From positions 21,160,223 through 21,224,222 of the forward strand of contig NC_044301.2 in assembly GCF_004027225.2 (NCBI RefSeq): DNA of 64,000 nucleotides, given 5' to 3'. Positions 56,914-64,000 of this stretch are shown here, piece by piece (position 1 is the stretch's first letter; each line of letters starts with the position of its first letter). The notes under the pieces are model-generated. The model had not been told where the DNA came from and did no database searches. It saw nothing but the letters and a program-made list of their open reading frames with translations. This DNA is from Strigops habroptila. Taxonomy: Eukaryota > Chordata > Aves > Psittaciformes > Psittacidae. The position numbers and the translations under genes are program-made.

Positions 56914-58401
56914 CTGATGGGAGAACATCCCAGCCCCAGCCATGTCCTATGTGGCCACCCTAGAGTCCCCACCCACCCACAGAGTGCAGCCATAAGGTCC
57001 CCATCAGCCCCCGCACAGATGTTTGCTTGTTTGCTTCCCCAGCCCAGGCCTGTCCAGACCTGTTGGAGTGAAAACACTGAAACACCAAGCTCAACTCATC
57101 AAGCTAATTACAGGCTGGTTCATCAGCTGCCCTCACAGCAGACAGGCTCTGGTGTGCTGTGTGGCATGGGGAGTGGCCTTGCCAAGTGCCCACCATGCTC
57201 AGCTACCCTCATGGCTGGGCATCACCGGGCTGGACTGTGTCCCATTTGGGCAGACATCCCCTTCCCTCCTCCCATACTCTGTCTCCAGCCAGGACCTGGA
57301 ACTGGAAGTTCTGGGATAGGGGATTTCCAGCAGGTCCTGGCCTCTGGAGACCAGCCCTGCACAGTGGAGAGATGCCAGACACCGAGGCCATGTGGCTACT
57401 GGTCACCCTGGCATCGGGCACAGGCTGCTGCAGCTGGGCAGCTTCTTTAATGATCAACCACAAAGCTAACAAACGGGCAATTCCTGCAGTGTGGAGCAGG
57501 GTCCGGCTCCTGGCTCCAGACCTGCAGCCAGGCAAAGCCCTTCTGGAGCCAGGGGTTCGTTTGGAAGCCCCTGGTGCGGGGCTGGATGCTCTGCACCCCT
57601 TAGCCCCTGTACCCTCCCCAGTTAACTCCATCAGACCATGGTGCCAGCACCACCAGCAGCCATTAATCAGCACAGATGGTGATGGCCCAAACACTGCTCT
57701 GGGAGCTTGTACCTCCCGTCCACTGTGCAGCCCCCCAGCACCCGTGGATCAGGGGGTGGGGATATGCAGGGGCACCCCAAAGTGCCAACGGGTCCCCAAC
57801 ACCCGCTTCCCTGGGCACACATTTCCCTGGTGCCTCCCTGCACCCCGAGTGCCAGCAGCACCCGGCTGCCCCAGCCAAGGCTTGGTAGGTTCACCCCCAT
57901 GAACCCCACAGCTGGGCAAGGCATAGGGCAGGACAGGCGCTGTCACCCTGGCTGCCAGCACTGACAGCTCTGCACCACCTGAGCCAGTGCCACCCGTGCC
58001 AGCGCACCCTGGGGAGAGGCACCTGCTGCCCCACCATGACAGCAGCCTGGTGCAGTGGGAGCACCAGCACCTGCACTGCCACAGGCCCTCGCATGGCCAC
58101 ACAGCTGTGTGCAGACACACAGCCACAGCTCTGTCCCCAATGCCATCTGTAGGGGTGTGCAGTGAGCCTGTCCTCACAGCCGTGGCACCATCCCCGTGGC
58201 ACCATCCCCATGGCCACCCACAGAGCCAGGCAGTGACTGTCCCCATTACCAGACCGGCACCCCACGGGCACAGAGCCACGGCTTCATCCCCCATTGCCAA
58301 CTCCCATACCATACACCCAGCCTATCCCCGCGGCCTCGGCTCCATCCCCACAGTCACCCCTGTGCCACACACCCAGCCCATCCCCGCAGCTCCTGCCTTA
58401 C
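56914..58401 (-). other. CDH1-like intron 2, 5' part
   Basis: Single-copy looking, CA- and CCC-rich DNA; no gene, LTR or LINE seen. Confidence 0.5.
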
Positions 58402-58515
58402 CTCGCCCTAGCGCCCATCCTGCCGCCACACTATCCCGCGGCACGGCGAGGGCAAAGGCGTCCACGGTGAAGCCAGGCTGACAGGACGGTGCCCGCTCGC
58501 ACAGCCAGTGGTCAA
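58402..58515 (-). pseudogene. CDH1: CDH1-like exon 2 (prodomain start)
   Basis: Acceptor CGGGCAG|GTTGAC and donor GCGAG|GTAAGG. It reads VDHWLCERAPSCQPGF and then AFALAVPRDSVAAGWALGR, the typical cysteine-containing prodomain start of E-cadherins. Open throughout. Confidence 0.8.
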
Positions 58516-58562
58516 CCTGCCCGGAGAGAGCCCTCAGTCCTGGGCAGGGTCCCATCCCTCAC

Positions 58563-58610
58563 CTAGAGGAGGAGGCAGAGAGGGACCGAGCAACCCCTCC
58601 ACCGCCCCAT
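58563..58610 (-). pseudogene. CDH1: CDH1-like exon 1 (signal peptide) ending in TAG
   Basis: ATG at 58610 gives MGRWRGCSVPLCLLL and then TAG (58563-58565), directly followed by the donor GTGAGG. In E-cadherins the signal peptide exon ends at this point with a leucine run and a glutamine, so CAG to TAG is likely. Length (16 codons) and junction fit the family exactly. Confidence 0.75.
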
Positions 58611-58860
58611 AGCTGGCAAGGCGGTGCCGAGGCGGTGCCGAGGCGGTGCCGGGGCAGTGCCGCCGCGGAGCCGCAGGTGCCGGCCTCACGGTGCCGGCCT
58701 CACAGTGCCGGCCTTTCCCCCCCGCCGGGGAATCGCCCCTCCCCGTCCCGTCCCGACGGGAGGCGGTGCCACTGTGCCCGCCCTCAGCACCCCGGTACCC
58801 TGGTACCCCCACCCCAGCCTCGCAGCCTTCAGGAGCTCCGTGGGTGCCCATCCAGGGTCA
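58570..58860 (-). promoter_or_regulatory. GC-rich putative promoter of the CDH1-like gene
   Basis: CpG-rich sequence with repeated GGTGCCG/GGCGGTGCC units (58620-58700) directly upstream of the exon 1 ATG. No TATA box is seen, as expected for a GC-rich promoter. Confidence 0.4.
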
Positions 58861-59032
58861 TGGGAGTCTGCGGCAGGTCAGTGGATGGCAGGATGCCCCC
58901 CGGCTGCCCCCGGCTGCCCCCCGGGGCTCTGTCAGCGACGGGACCCCCACCAGCCCCTGCCCATGTACAGCAGCAAAGCCCTTGGCCCCATCGATCAGTG
59001 GATTTATTGCCCATAGCCATGTGGCCAGCAAA

Positions 59033-59530
59033 GCTGGGCAGCGAGGCCAAGAGAATGACATGGAGCTGTTGGAGGAGCCCAGAGGAGACCATGAAGATGC
59101 TCTAAAGGCTGGAGCACCTCTGCTATTGAGACAGGCTGAGAGAGCTGGGCTTGTTCAGCCTGGAGAAGAGAAGTCTCCAGGGAGACCTTAGAACAGCTTC
59201 CAGTGCCTAAAGGGGCCAACAAGAAAGCTGGAGAGGGGCTTTTGACAAGGGCCTGTAGGGACAGGACAAGGCGGAATGGCTTTAAACTGACAGAGGGGGG
59301 ATCGAGATGATATCTTAGGAAGAAGTTCTTCCCTGTGAGGGTGGTGAGAGCCTGGCACAGGTTGCCCAGAGAAGCTGTGGCTGCCCCATCCCTGGCAGTG
59401 TTCAAGGCCAGATTGGATGGGGCTTGGAGCAACCTGCTCTAGTGGAAGGTGCCCCTGCCTGTGGCAGGGGGTTGGAACTGGATGAGCTTTAAGGTCCCTT
59501 CCAACCTGAACCAGTCTGTGACTCTGTTAT
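59033..59530 (+). mobile_element. CR1 LINE fragment, 3' end
   Basis: GAGACAGGCTGAGAGAGCTG, CTGGAGAAGAGAAG, GAAGAAGTTCTTCCCTGTGAG and CCCTTCCAACC are standard CR1 3'-end phrases. It lies between the two cadherin genes. CR1 is the main LINE of birds. Confidence 0.92.
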
Positions 59531-59933
59531 TTGGCACTATGGATGCCCTGCTGCCAGTGCCACTGCTGCTGTCACAGGCATGGGGTGCCCTGCCTGCATC
59601 CACCTGCATGAACACTGTACCCCGTGGGGACAAGGACACCCTGGGGGAGCCCCTGCTGTGGGGGGGACCATGGGTACAGCCCCCCCACCATGGGTGACAC
59701 TGTAGCTGTGCCTGCAGGTGCTGTGCCTGCAGGTACTGTGCCAGGGCCAGGAGCAGCCAGACACTGCTGTGGACAAGGGGACGGGGCTGGGGGGCTGCAG
59801 TGGGGCTGGGTCAGCAGCTCCCCTAGGGCACAAAGGCAGGCAGAGGCTGGAGCATCTAAAAAAAGAAACCACCACATCTTTTATTAAAACTTATACCAGC
59901 ACCTGCTCACCTCATCCATAGCATCACACTACC

Positions 59934-59939
59934 TTTATT
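59934..59939 (-). terminator. Poly(A) signal of the second cadherin gene
   Basis: AATAAA on the minus strand, about 155 bp beyond the stop codon at 60093-60095; a second, weaker signal is near 59879. Confidence 0.55.
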
Positions 59940-60092
59940 TCGTACATTTACAAAAAAAATAAACAAGAAAAAGACAGGAGAGGGAGGTGAAGGGGCTGCT
60001 AGCGAGGCAGGGGCACAGCGGGAGGGGGCGGCCCCAAGGCACGGGCAGTGGTAAGGCATGGGGCAGGGGGGCAGTGAGGCTGTGGGGAGGTC

Positions 60093-62508
60093 CTAGTCGT
60101 CCTCCTCCCCACCACTGTAGAGGTCCGCCAGCTTCTTGAAGCGGCTGCCCCAGCCGTTGAGGTAGTCATAGTCCTGGTCGTAGTCAGAGGAGGAGGAGTT
60201 GAGGGAGCTGAGCGAGGTGGCCTCCTAGCTGCTGAGCCGCTGCCCTCGTAGTCGAACACCAGCAGGGAGCTGGGGGGGGGGGGCATGGGGTCCGTGTCGG
60301 CCTCCTTCAGGTTCTGTGAGGGGCAGAGGGGTCAGTGCCCGTGTCCCCTGGGCTGAGGATGCTGCCAGCTTGGGGGTGCCCCAACAGTGCCAAACCACTT
60401 CATCCCTCAGGTCCCCCCCCAGGGCTGGGGCTCACCTCCTCAATGAAGGTAACGATGTCGTCAGGGTTGGCGGGCTGGGGCTGGTACTGGGAGGCTGGCA
60501 GGAAGGTGGGGGCCATGTTGTTGTGGAGCAGCACCTCGTGGAGGGCATCCATGCCCCGGTGCAGCTGCCACAGGTCATAGTCCTGGGGGGACACACATGA
60601 TGGAGAGGGACAGGGTCAGACTGCCCATGCTGGCACCGGTCCCCCCTGTCATCCCCCCCCAGCACACTCACCTGGTCCTCCTCCCCACTGCCCTACTCCC
60701 CATAGTAAAAGACATCCCGCGTGTCATCCTTGGGCAGAAGCAGCGGCTCCTTCATTACCTTCCTCCTCATGAAGAGCAGCAGCAGGAGCAGCAGGATGAA
60801 TGGGGGGAGCAGCAGCGTCAGTGGGGATGCGTGCCCCCCCCCCCATGAGGGGTGCAGCCCCACAGCACCCCCAGGACCCCTCAATCACGCAGCAAGGCCA
60901 GGAGAGTGCCCAGGGCAGTGAGGATGAAGGGCAGGCTGGTGGCAGCCTGGGTTCTCTGGGGACAGCTCTGCGTCGGCCCCTTGCAGTCGCAGACCCGCAC
61001 AGCGTCCACGGTGATCTGGGCTTTGCCCGGTTGGTCAAGCAGCCACAGGTAAATGGTGTAGAGGTCCAACTCCAGTGGTGCCACCAGCCACAGGGTGACC
61101 ACGTTACCTGAGTGAAATGGGTGGCTCGTGGGGGGACACGCTGGTTACGGCGCAGCCTGCCCTATGCCAAACATAGAATCATAGAATAGTTAGGGTTGGA
61201 AAGGACCTTAAGATCATCTAGTTCCAACCCCCCTGCCATGGGCAGGGACACCTCACCCTAGACCACGTCACCCAAGACTCCATCCAACCTGGCCTTGAAC
61301 GCTGCCAGGGATGGAGCATTTATCAATTCTTTGGGCAACCTGTTCCAGTGACTCACCACCCTCACAGTAAAGAACTTCTTCCTTATATCTAATCTAAACT
61401 TCCCCTGTTTAAGCTTGAACCCATTACCCCTTGTCCTATCACTACAGTCCCTAAGGAAGAGTCCCTCCCCAGCATCCTTGTAGGCCCCCTTCAGATACTG
61501 GAAGGCTGCTATGAGGTCTCCACGCAGCTTTCTCTTCTCCAGGCTGAACAGCCCCAACTTTCTCAGCCTGTCTTCATACGGGAGGTGCTCCAGCCCGATC
61601 ATCCTCGTGGCCCTCTTCTGGACTTGCTGCAACAGCTCCATGTCCTTTTTATGTTGAGGACACCAGAACTGTACACAGTACTCCAAGTGGGGTCTCACGA
61701 GAGCAGAGTAGAGGGAACATCCCCCTGACATTACCTTGAAGCCCAGCTGTCCCTGGAGGTGTGGATGAGCTTGGCGTGGAAGGGGCTGGCGTTGGGGAGC
61801 AGATCCCTGTCATTGATGGTGGGGACCTGTGGCTGGGGGCTGCAGTTGCAGACGGTGATGTCCCAGGGCTCGGCCTCAGAGCTGTTGTCGTTCACAATGA
61901 GCAGGGCAAGGAGCAGGGTGCCGGTGCCTGTGGCGGGTGGCAAGACTGTGGCAGGGAGCAATGCTGAAGGGGGGATCCTCAAAACCTCACGGGGATGGGG
62001 ATGCCCTGAGCAGGGGTGGGGACAGGCAGCCCCCAGCACTGCTCCGCACCAGAGCCAGGATGTGGTTCCTGGTGATGGCAGCACATATCCCTCATGAGGA
62101 AGAGGGAGAACAAGGGCCCCTTTTACAGTCTCACCATCGTCCACAGCCAGCAGCACAGTGGTGTAGGTGCTGCTCTTGACGAAGGCGGACTTGTGGTCCA
62201 GGTGGCCTTGTGCCGTCATGAGGCCAGTCTCAGGGTGCACAGCCGGCCAGCCCATCGGGTTGTGCCTCACCAGGTACCTGGGGGGCAGAGGGGAGCTGGT
62301 GCCATGATGGGGGACAGCAGGGACCCCCCCCCAACCCTGACTCCAACCCTGGCCCCACTCAATTGATCCTCTGCCCCTGCACCTTGTCAGGGTCCTGGTC
62401 CGTGCAGGGGATGAGGGTCTTCCCTGGCGGCATGTCCTCTGGCACCCAGGCAAGCTGCACTGGCAGATCAAAGACGGGTGCCTTATTGACTTCCTCCACA
62501 TTGACCAT
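60093..62508 (-). pseudogene. CDH3: Second classical cadherin gene, 3' half (exons 10-16), CDH3/K-CAM position
   Basis: Exons on the minus strand: 10 62508-about 62384 (cut by an ERV), 11 62277-62135, 12 61927-61735, 13 about 61108-60890, 14 about 60806-60672, 15 60582-60436, 16 60313-60093. Motifs: VEEVNKAPVFDLP, KSSTYTTVLLAVDDG, LLIVNDNSSE, ITVCNCSPQ, VCDCKGP, a leucine-rich membrane helix, DYDLWQLHRGMDAL and [14 protein letters not shown]. Lesions: TAG in exon 14 (60693-60695), TT where the exon 10 donor GT should be, an altered exon 14 acceptor, a frame-shifting insertion near 60226 in exon 16, and CR1 in intron 12. Upstream position fits CDH3. Confidence 0.75.
61172..61733 (-). mobile_element. 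CR1 LINE with ORF2 end
   Basis: The minus strand encodes 157 codons of the CR1 reverse-transcriptase polyprotein C-terminus ([50 protein letters not shown]) and ends in CTATGATTCTATG, the CR1 3' terminus. Truncated at its 5' end. It lies directly next to the donor of exon 12 of the second cadherin. Confidence 0.95.
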
Positions 62509-62832
62509 TGTAAGAGAGGATGGAAACTATTTGATTATTGCCAAAGAGAAGTAACTGCTTGGCTGGAGAAGAAAGAGTTAAAGAAGAAGCAAAGTACGCC
62601 GTGTGATTAAGCAGAGCAACCCAGCTGGACAGGAGCAGGAAAACAGAAAGATAAGGAACTGGTTATTTTGGGACTGTTTGTGAAACGACGAAGAATGCTG
62701 AAAAAACAAAACTGTAAACCAGGAACTAAACATGATGTGCTAAAACTAGCTTGGTATAAAAGGTAGAGCAATAGGCAATAAAGTGATTCGCTGCATGAAG
62801 ATGCTCTGAGCCCGTGCCTTTCATACGCCGCA
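62509..62832 (+). mobile_element. 5' LTR of a betaretrovirus-like element, inside cadherin exon 10
   Basis: 324 bp from TGTAAGAG to ACGCCGCA, with TATAAAAG at about 62755 and AATAAA at 62777-62782, 22 bp apart, as in a short-R LTR. The left edge interrupts the cadherin codons for TIVNVEE. The other end of the element is not reached. Confidence 0.85.
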
Positions 62833-62834
62833 AA

Positions 62835-62853
62835 TGGCCGCCCAAACAGGGAC
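62835..62853 (+). other. Primer binding site, tRNA-Lys-like with one extra base
   Basis: TGGCCGCCCAAACAGGGAC follows the LTR after two bases. It resembles the tRNA-Lys primer sites of beta- and lentiviruses with one inserted C and one substitution, so it may be damaged. Confidence 0.65.
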
Positions 62854-62959
62854 ATGAATAGGAGGCTCACGGAGCCCGAACCGGTGGCGTAGCCCGACTG
62901 AACCAGGAGCCGCAGGAACTTTGATATTGCGCGCCCATCACTGTTAAGAAGGTGAGTGG

Positions 62960-63310
62960 TTGGGAACCAAGGGAGGGAAGTTATCTCGAGATCAGCAGCA
63001 CAGTCTGGAAGTAATGCACCATCTGCTTGAAGCTCAGCATTGGCCCGTATCGGGTCCGCAACTTGTGACTTTGTTAGAATGGATCCGTGATAAAGTGCCT
63101 GACTTTTCAGCTGGCGGCACTTTCCAAATCCCCGCTTGGCAAATTGTTGGTAAATGGCTGCATGATGCTGCTTCAAACGGGGACTCCACAGCAGGGAAGC
63201 ATTTGGCAACCTGGTGGCAGATCCTGGCCACTCTTCGCCAGGTACGGACCAGCGCTGCCGCTGATGCCATCACATCTAAAGAAGCTACTAACGTTTGTGA
63301 GGGGGTATAA
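62960..63310 (+). pseudogene. gag: Betaretrovirus-like Gag matrix, start codon TTG
   Basis: The frame reads GTKGGKLSRDQQHSLEVMHH after a TTG where ATG would be expected, then PVSGPQLVTLLEWIRDK and HLATWWQIL, a typical betaretroviral matrix fold. A splice donor AAG|GTGAGT lies just upstream (62949). It stops after 116 residues; a second piece (63376-63594) contains DPGFIDPEKELDLFSPP, a Gag linker like that of the element at 18.5-19.2 kb. Confidence 0.75.
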
Positions 63311-63375
63311 TCTCCTGAAGCCTCATCACCAGCTGCCCCCCCGCACCCCCTTCTGTCTCCCTGTCTGCACGTCCT

Positions 63376-63594
63376 TTGTCGTCACAGTCCTCACCGCTGA
63401 TCACGACGATCCTCGTGGCGCAAGCACCTCTGTCAGGAACGGCTGAGTCGGGTGATGACCCTGATAATCCTAATGACCCTATGGACCCCTTTGATCCTGG
63501 TTTTATAGATCCGGAGAAGGAGCTGGACTTGTTTTCTCCTCCTGCTGAGTTGCAGACATTTACAAGGAAGCAGGGGTGGGGTCCGGAGGACTGA
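63376..63594 (+). pseudogene. gag: Gag linker fragment
   Basis: Downstream continuation of the 62960 gag in another frame: aspartate/proline-rich (DDPDNPNDPMDPFDPGF; PEKELDLFSPPAE). Ends GWGPED. No capsid or pol follows; instead a purine run appears at 63701-63720. Confidence 0.6.
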
Positions 63595-63700
63595 TGGCAG
63601 GACTGCAGGTGGGAAGCTCTTAACCGAGGGGACATGGGGGTAGCGGTGGCGTGCCCAGCTGTCTCTCGGCCCCACCAGGCTCTCTCAAAGACATGTTAAC

Positions 63701-63720
63701 TAAAAAAAAAGGGGGAACCG
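63701..63720 (+). other. Polypurine-tract-like run
   Basis: CTAAAAAAAAAGGGGGAACC resembles a retroviral polypurine tract. The sequence after it does not match the LTR at 62509, so either an internal tract of a spliced or deleted element, or the 3' LTR lies further on or is of another type. Confidence 0.45.
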
Positions 63721-64000
63721 GGATCAAGCCTCCCCACAAGACAGACTATGGAAAGCCACATTTGTCTTGAACTTTTTAAATCGTAATGGCTAGCTCAGTA
63801 GGTAGAGCAGTTGGGGGGCCTTGCACATTTGGTAGGCTCTCTTTCTTTCACCCCAACAACTCAGCCATAACAGCGTGGAAGTTACGCCACATCTTTATAT
63901 GCACCTTTGTGTTGAAATAATTCAAAACTTATTAAAATTGATTGTTCCATATGCTATATGGAAATACAATTATTAAATTGCTATATGAATAGACACAGTG
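63721..64000 (+). other. AT-rich sequence with a tRNA A-box-like stretch
   Basis: TAGCTCAGTAGGTAGAGCA at about 63789-63810 looks like the D-arm/A box of a tRNA. No B box or full cloverleaf follows, so I do not call a tRNA. The remainder is AT-rich with nothing that I recognise. Confidence 0.35.

Larger units (their letters stand above)
36917..58610 (-). pseudogene. CDH1: Classical cadherin gene, E-cadherin/L-CAM type, all 16 exons traceable but inactivated
   Basis: Exons on the minus strand: 1 58610-58563, 2 58515-58402, 3 41216-40981, 4 40872-40741, 5 40650-40491, 6 40416-40275, 7 40144-39972, 8 39578-39450, 9 39333-39148, 10 39083-38839, 11 about 38707-38587, 12 about 38455-38233, 13 37999-37768, 14 about 37680-37556, 15 37422-37273, 16 37130-36917. 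Most have AG/GT sites. The product would be a furin-processed, five-repeat adhesion receptor binding catenins. Calcium motifs (DQNDN, DANDN, MNEAP) and the catenin-binding tail are visible. Lesions: TAG ending exon 1, frame shifts in exons 5, 11 and 16, TAG in exon 12, TGA in exon 13. Introns are kept, so it is not a processed copy. Confidence 0.85.

Noticed and set aside
57159-57902. 247-codon plus-strand open frame in CDH1-like intron 2
   Set aside because: No domain, no splice context and CCC/CA-rich composition; overlapping frames are equally long on both strands.
59004-59432. 142-codon minus-strand open frame
   Set aside because: It is antisense to a CR1 fragment.
63783-63822. Possible tRNA gene
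   Set aside because: Only an A-box-like stretch is present; there is no acceptor stem pairing, anticodon arm or B box.

Overview
The window looks like avian nuclear DNA. It has two CR1 LINE fragments, several bird-type endogenous retroviruses (alpha-, beta-, gamma- and ERVL-like), and, on the minus strand, a block in the order cadherin, cadherin, TANGO6-like gene. That order and shared orientation match the CDH3-CDH1-TANGO6 neighbourhood known in vertebrates, and the short gap between the two cadherins matches what is known for chicken K-CAM and L-CAM. Every host gene seen here carries nonsense codons, frameshifts or insertions, so this reads as a decayed extra copy of the block in retrovirus-rich DNA (a W-linked or other heterochromatic duplicate is one possibility; the sequence alone does not say).

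Layout. 1-16.2 kb: a palindrome of about 8 kb per arm with a 62-bp spacer (8057-8118). Each arm holds the same young 3.28-kb retroviral element (2932-6212 minus, 9962-13243 plus) with indistinguishable 501-bp LTRs, a tRNA-His primer site and a 4-bp target duplication. It has a truncated gag, no pol and no recognisable env, but about 1.2 kb of unfamiliar sequence with small cysteine-rich, arginine-rich and membrane reading frames. Outer arms carry a solo LTR and an exon-like segment. 16.3-23.3 kb: TANGO6-like exons and an almost pristine pol-less alpharetrovirus-like provirus (16388-19756). 23.3-33.2 kb: an older, inactivated minus-strand provirus with gamma-like pol and an unusual envelope gene, itself hit by a solo LTR. 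33.4-34.1 kb: GC-rich first exon of the TANGO6-like gene. 36.9-58.6 kb: a CDH1-like gene with all 16 exons traceable and at least six lesions. Its intron 2 (41.2-58.4 kb) holds a nested stack: an ERVL-like element (43362-56908), a tRNA-Pro gammaretrovirus inside its 5' LTR (47166-56364), and a solo LTR inside its 3' LTR (43595-44163). 59.9-62.5 kb: 3' half of a second, CDH3-like gene, interrupted in exon 10 by a betaretrovirus-like element starting at 62509 and running toward the window end.

How the parts relate. Target-site duplications are visible for most insertions and give an order of events. The large intronic proviruses lie in the same orientation as the host genes, an arrangement usually selected against, which fits a non-functional locus. 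At least four elements lack pol, so they would need enzymes from other elements. Most differences between the inner palindrome arms are homopolymer run lengths, so frames broken at such runs (gag, the small ORFs, the alpha-like env) may be consensus errors; the nonsense codons in the host genes are substitutions and look real.
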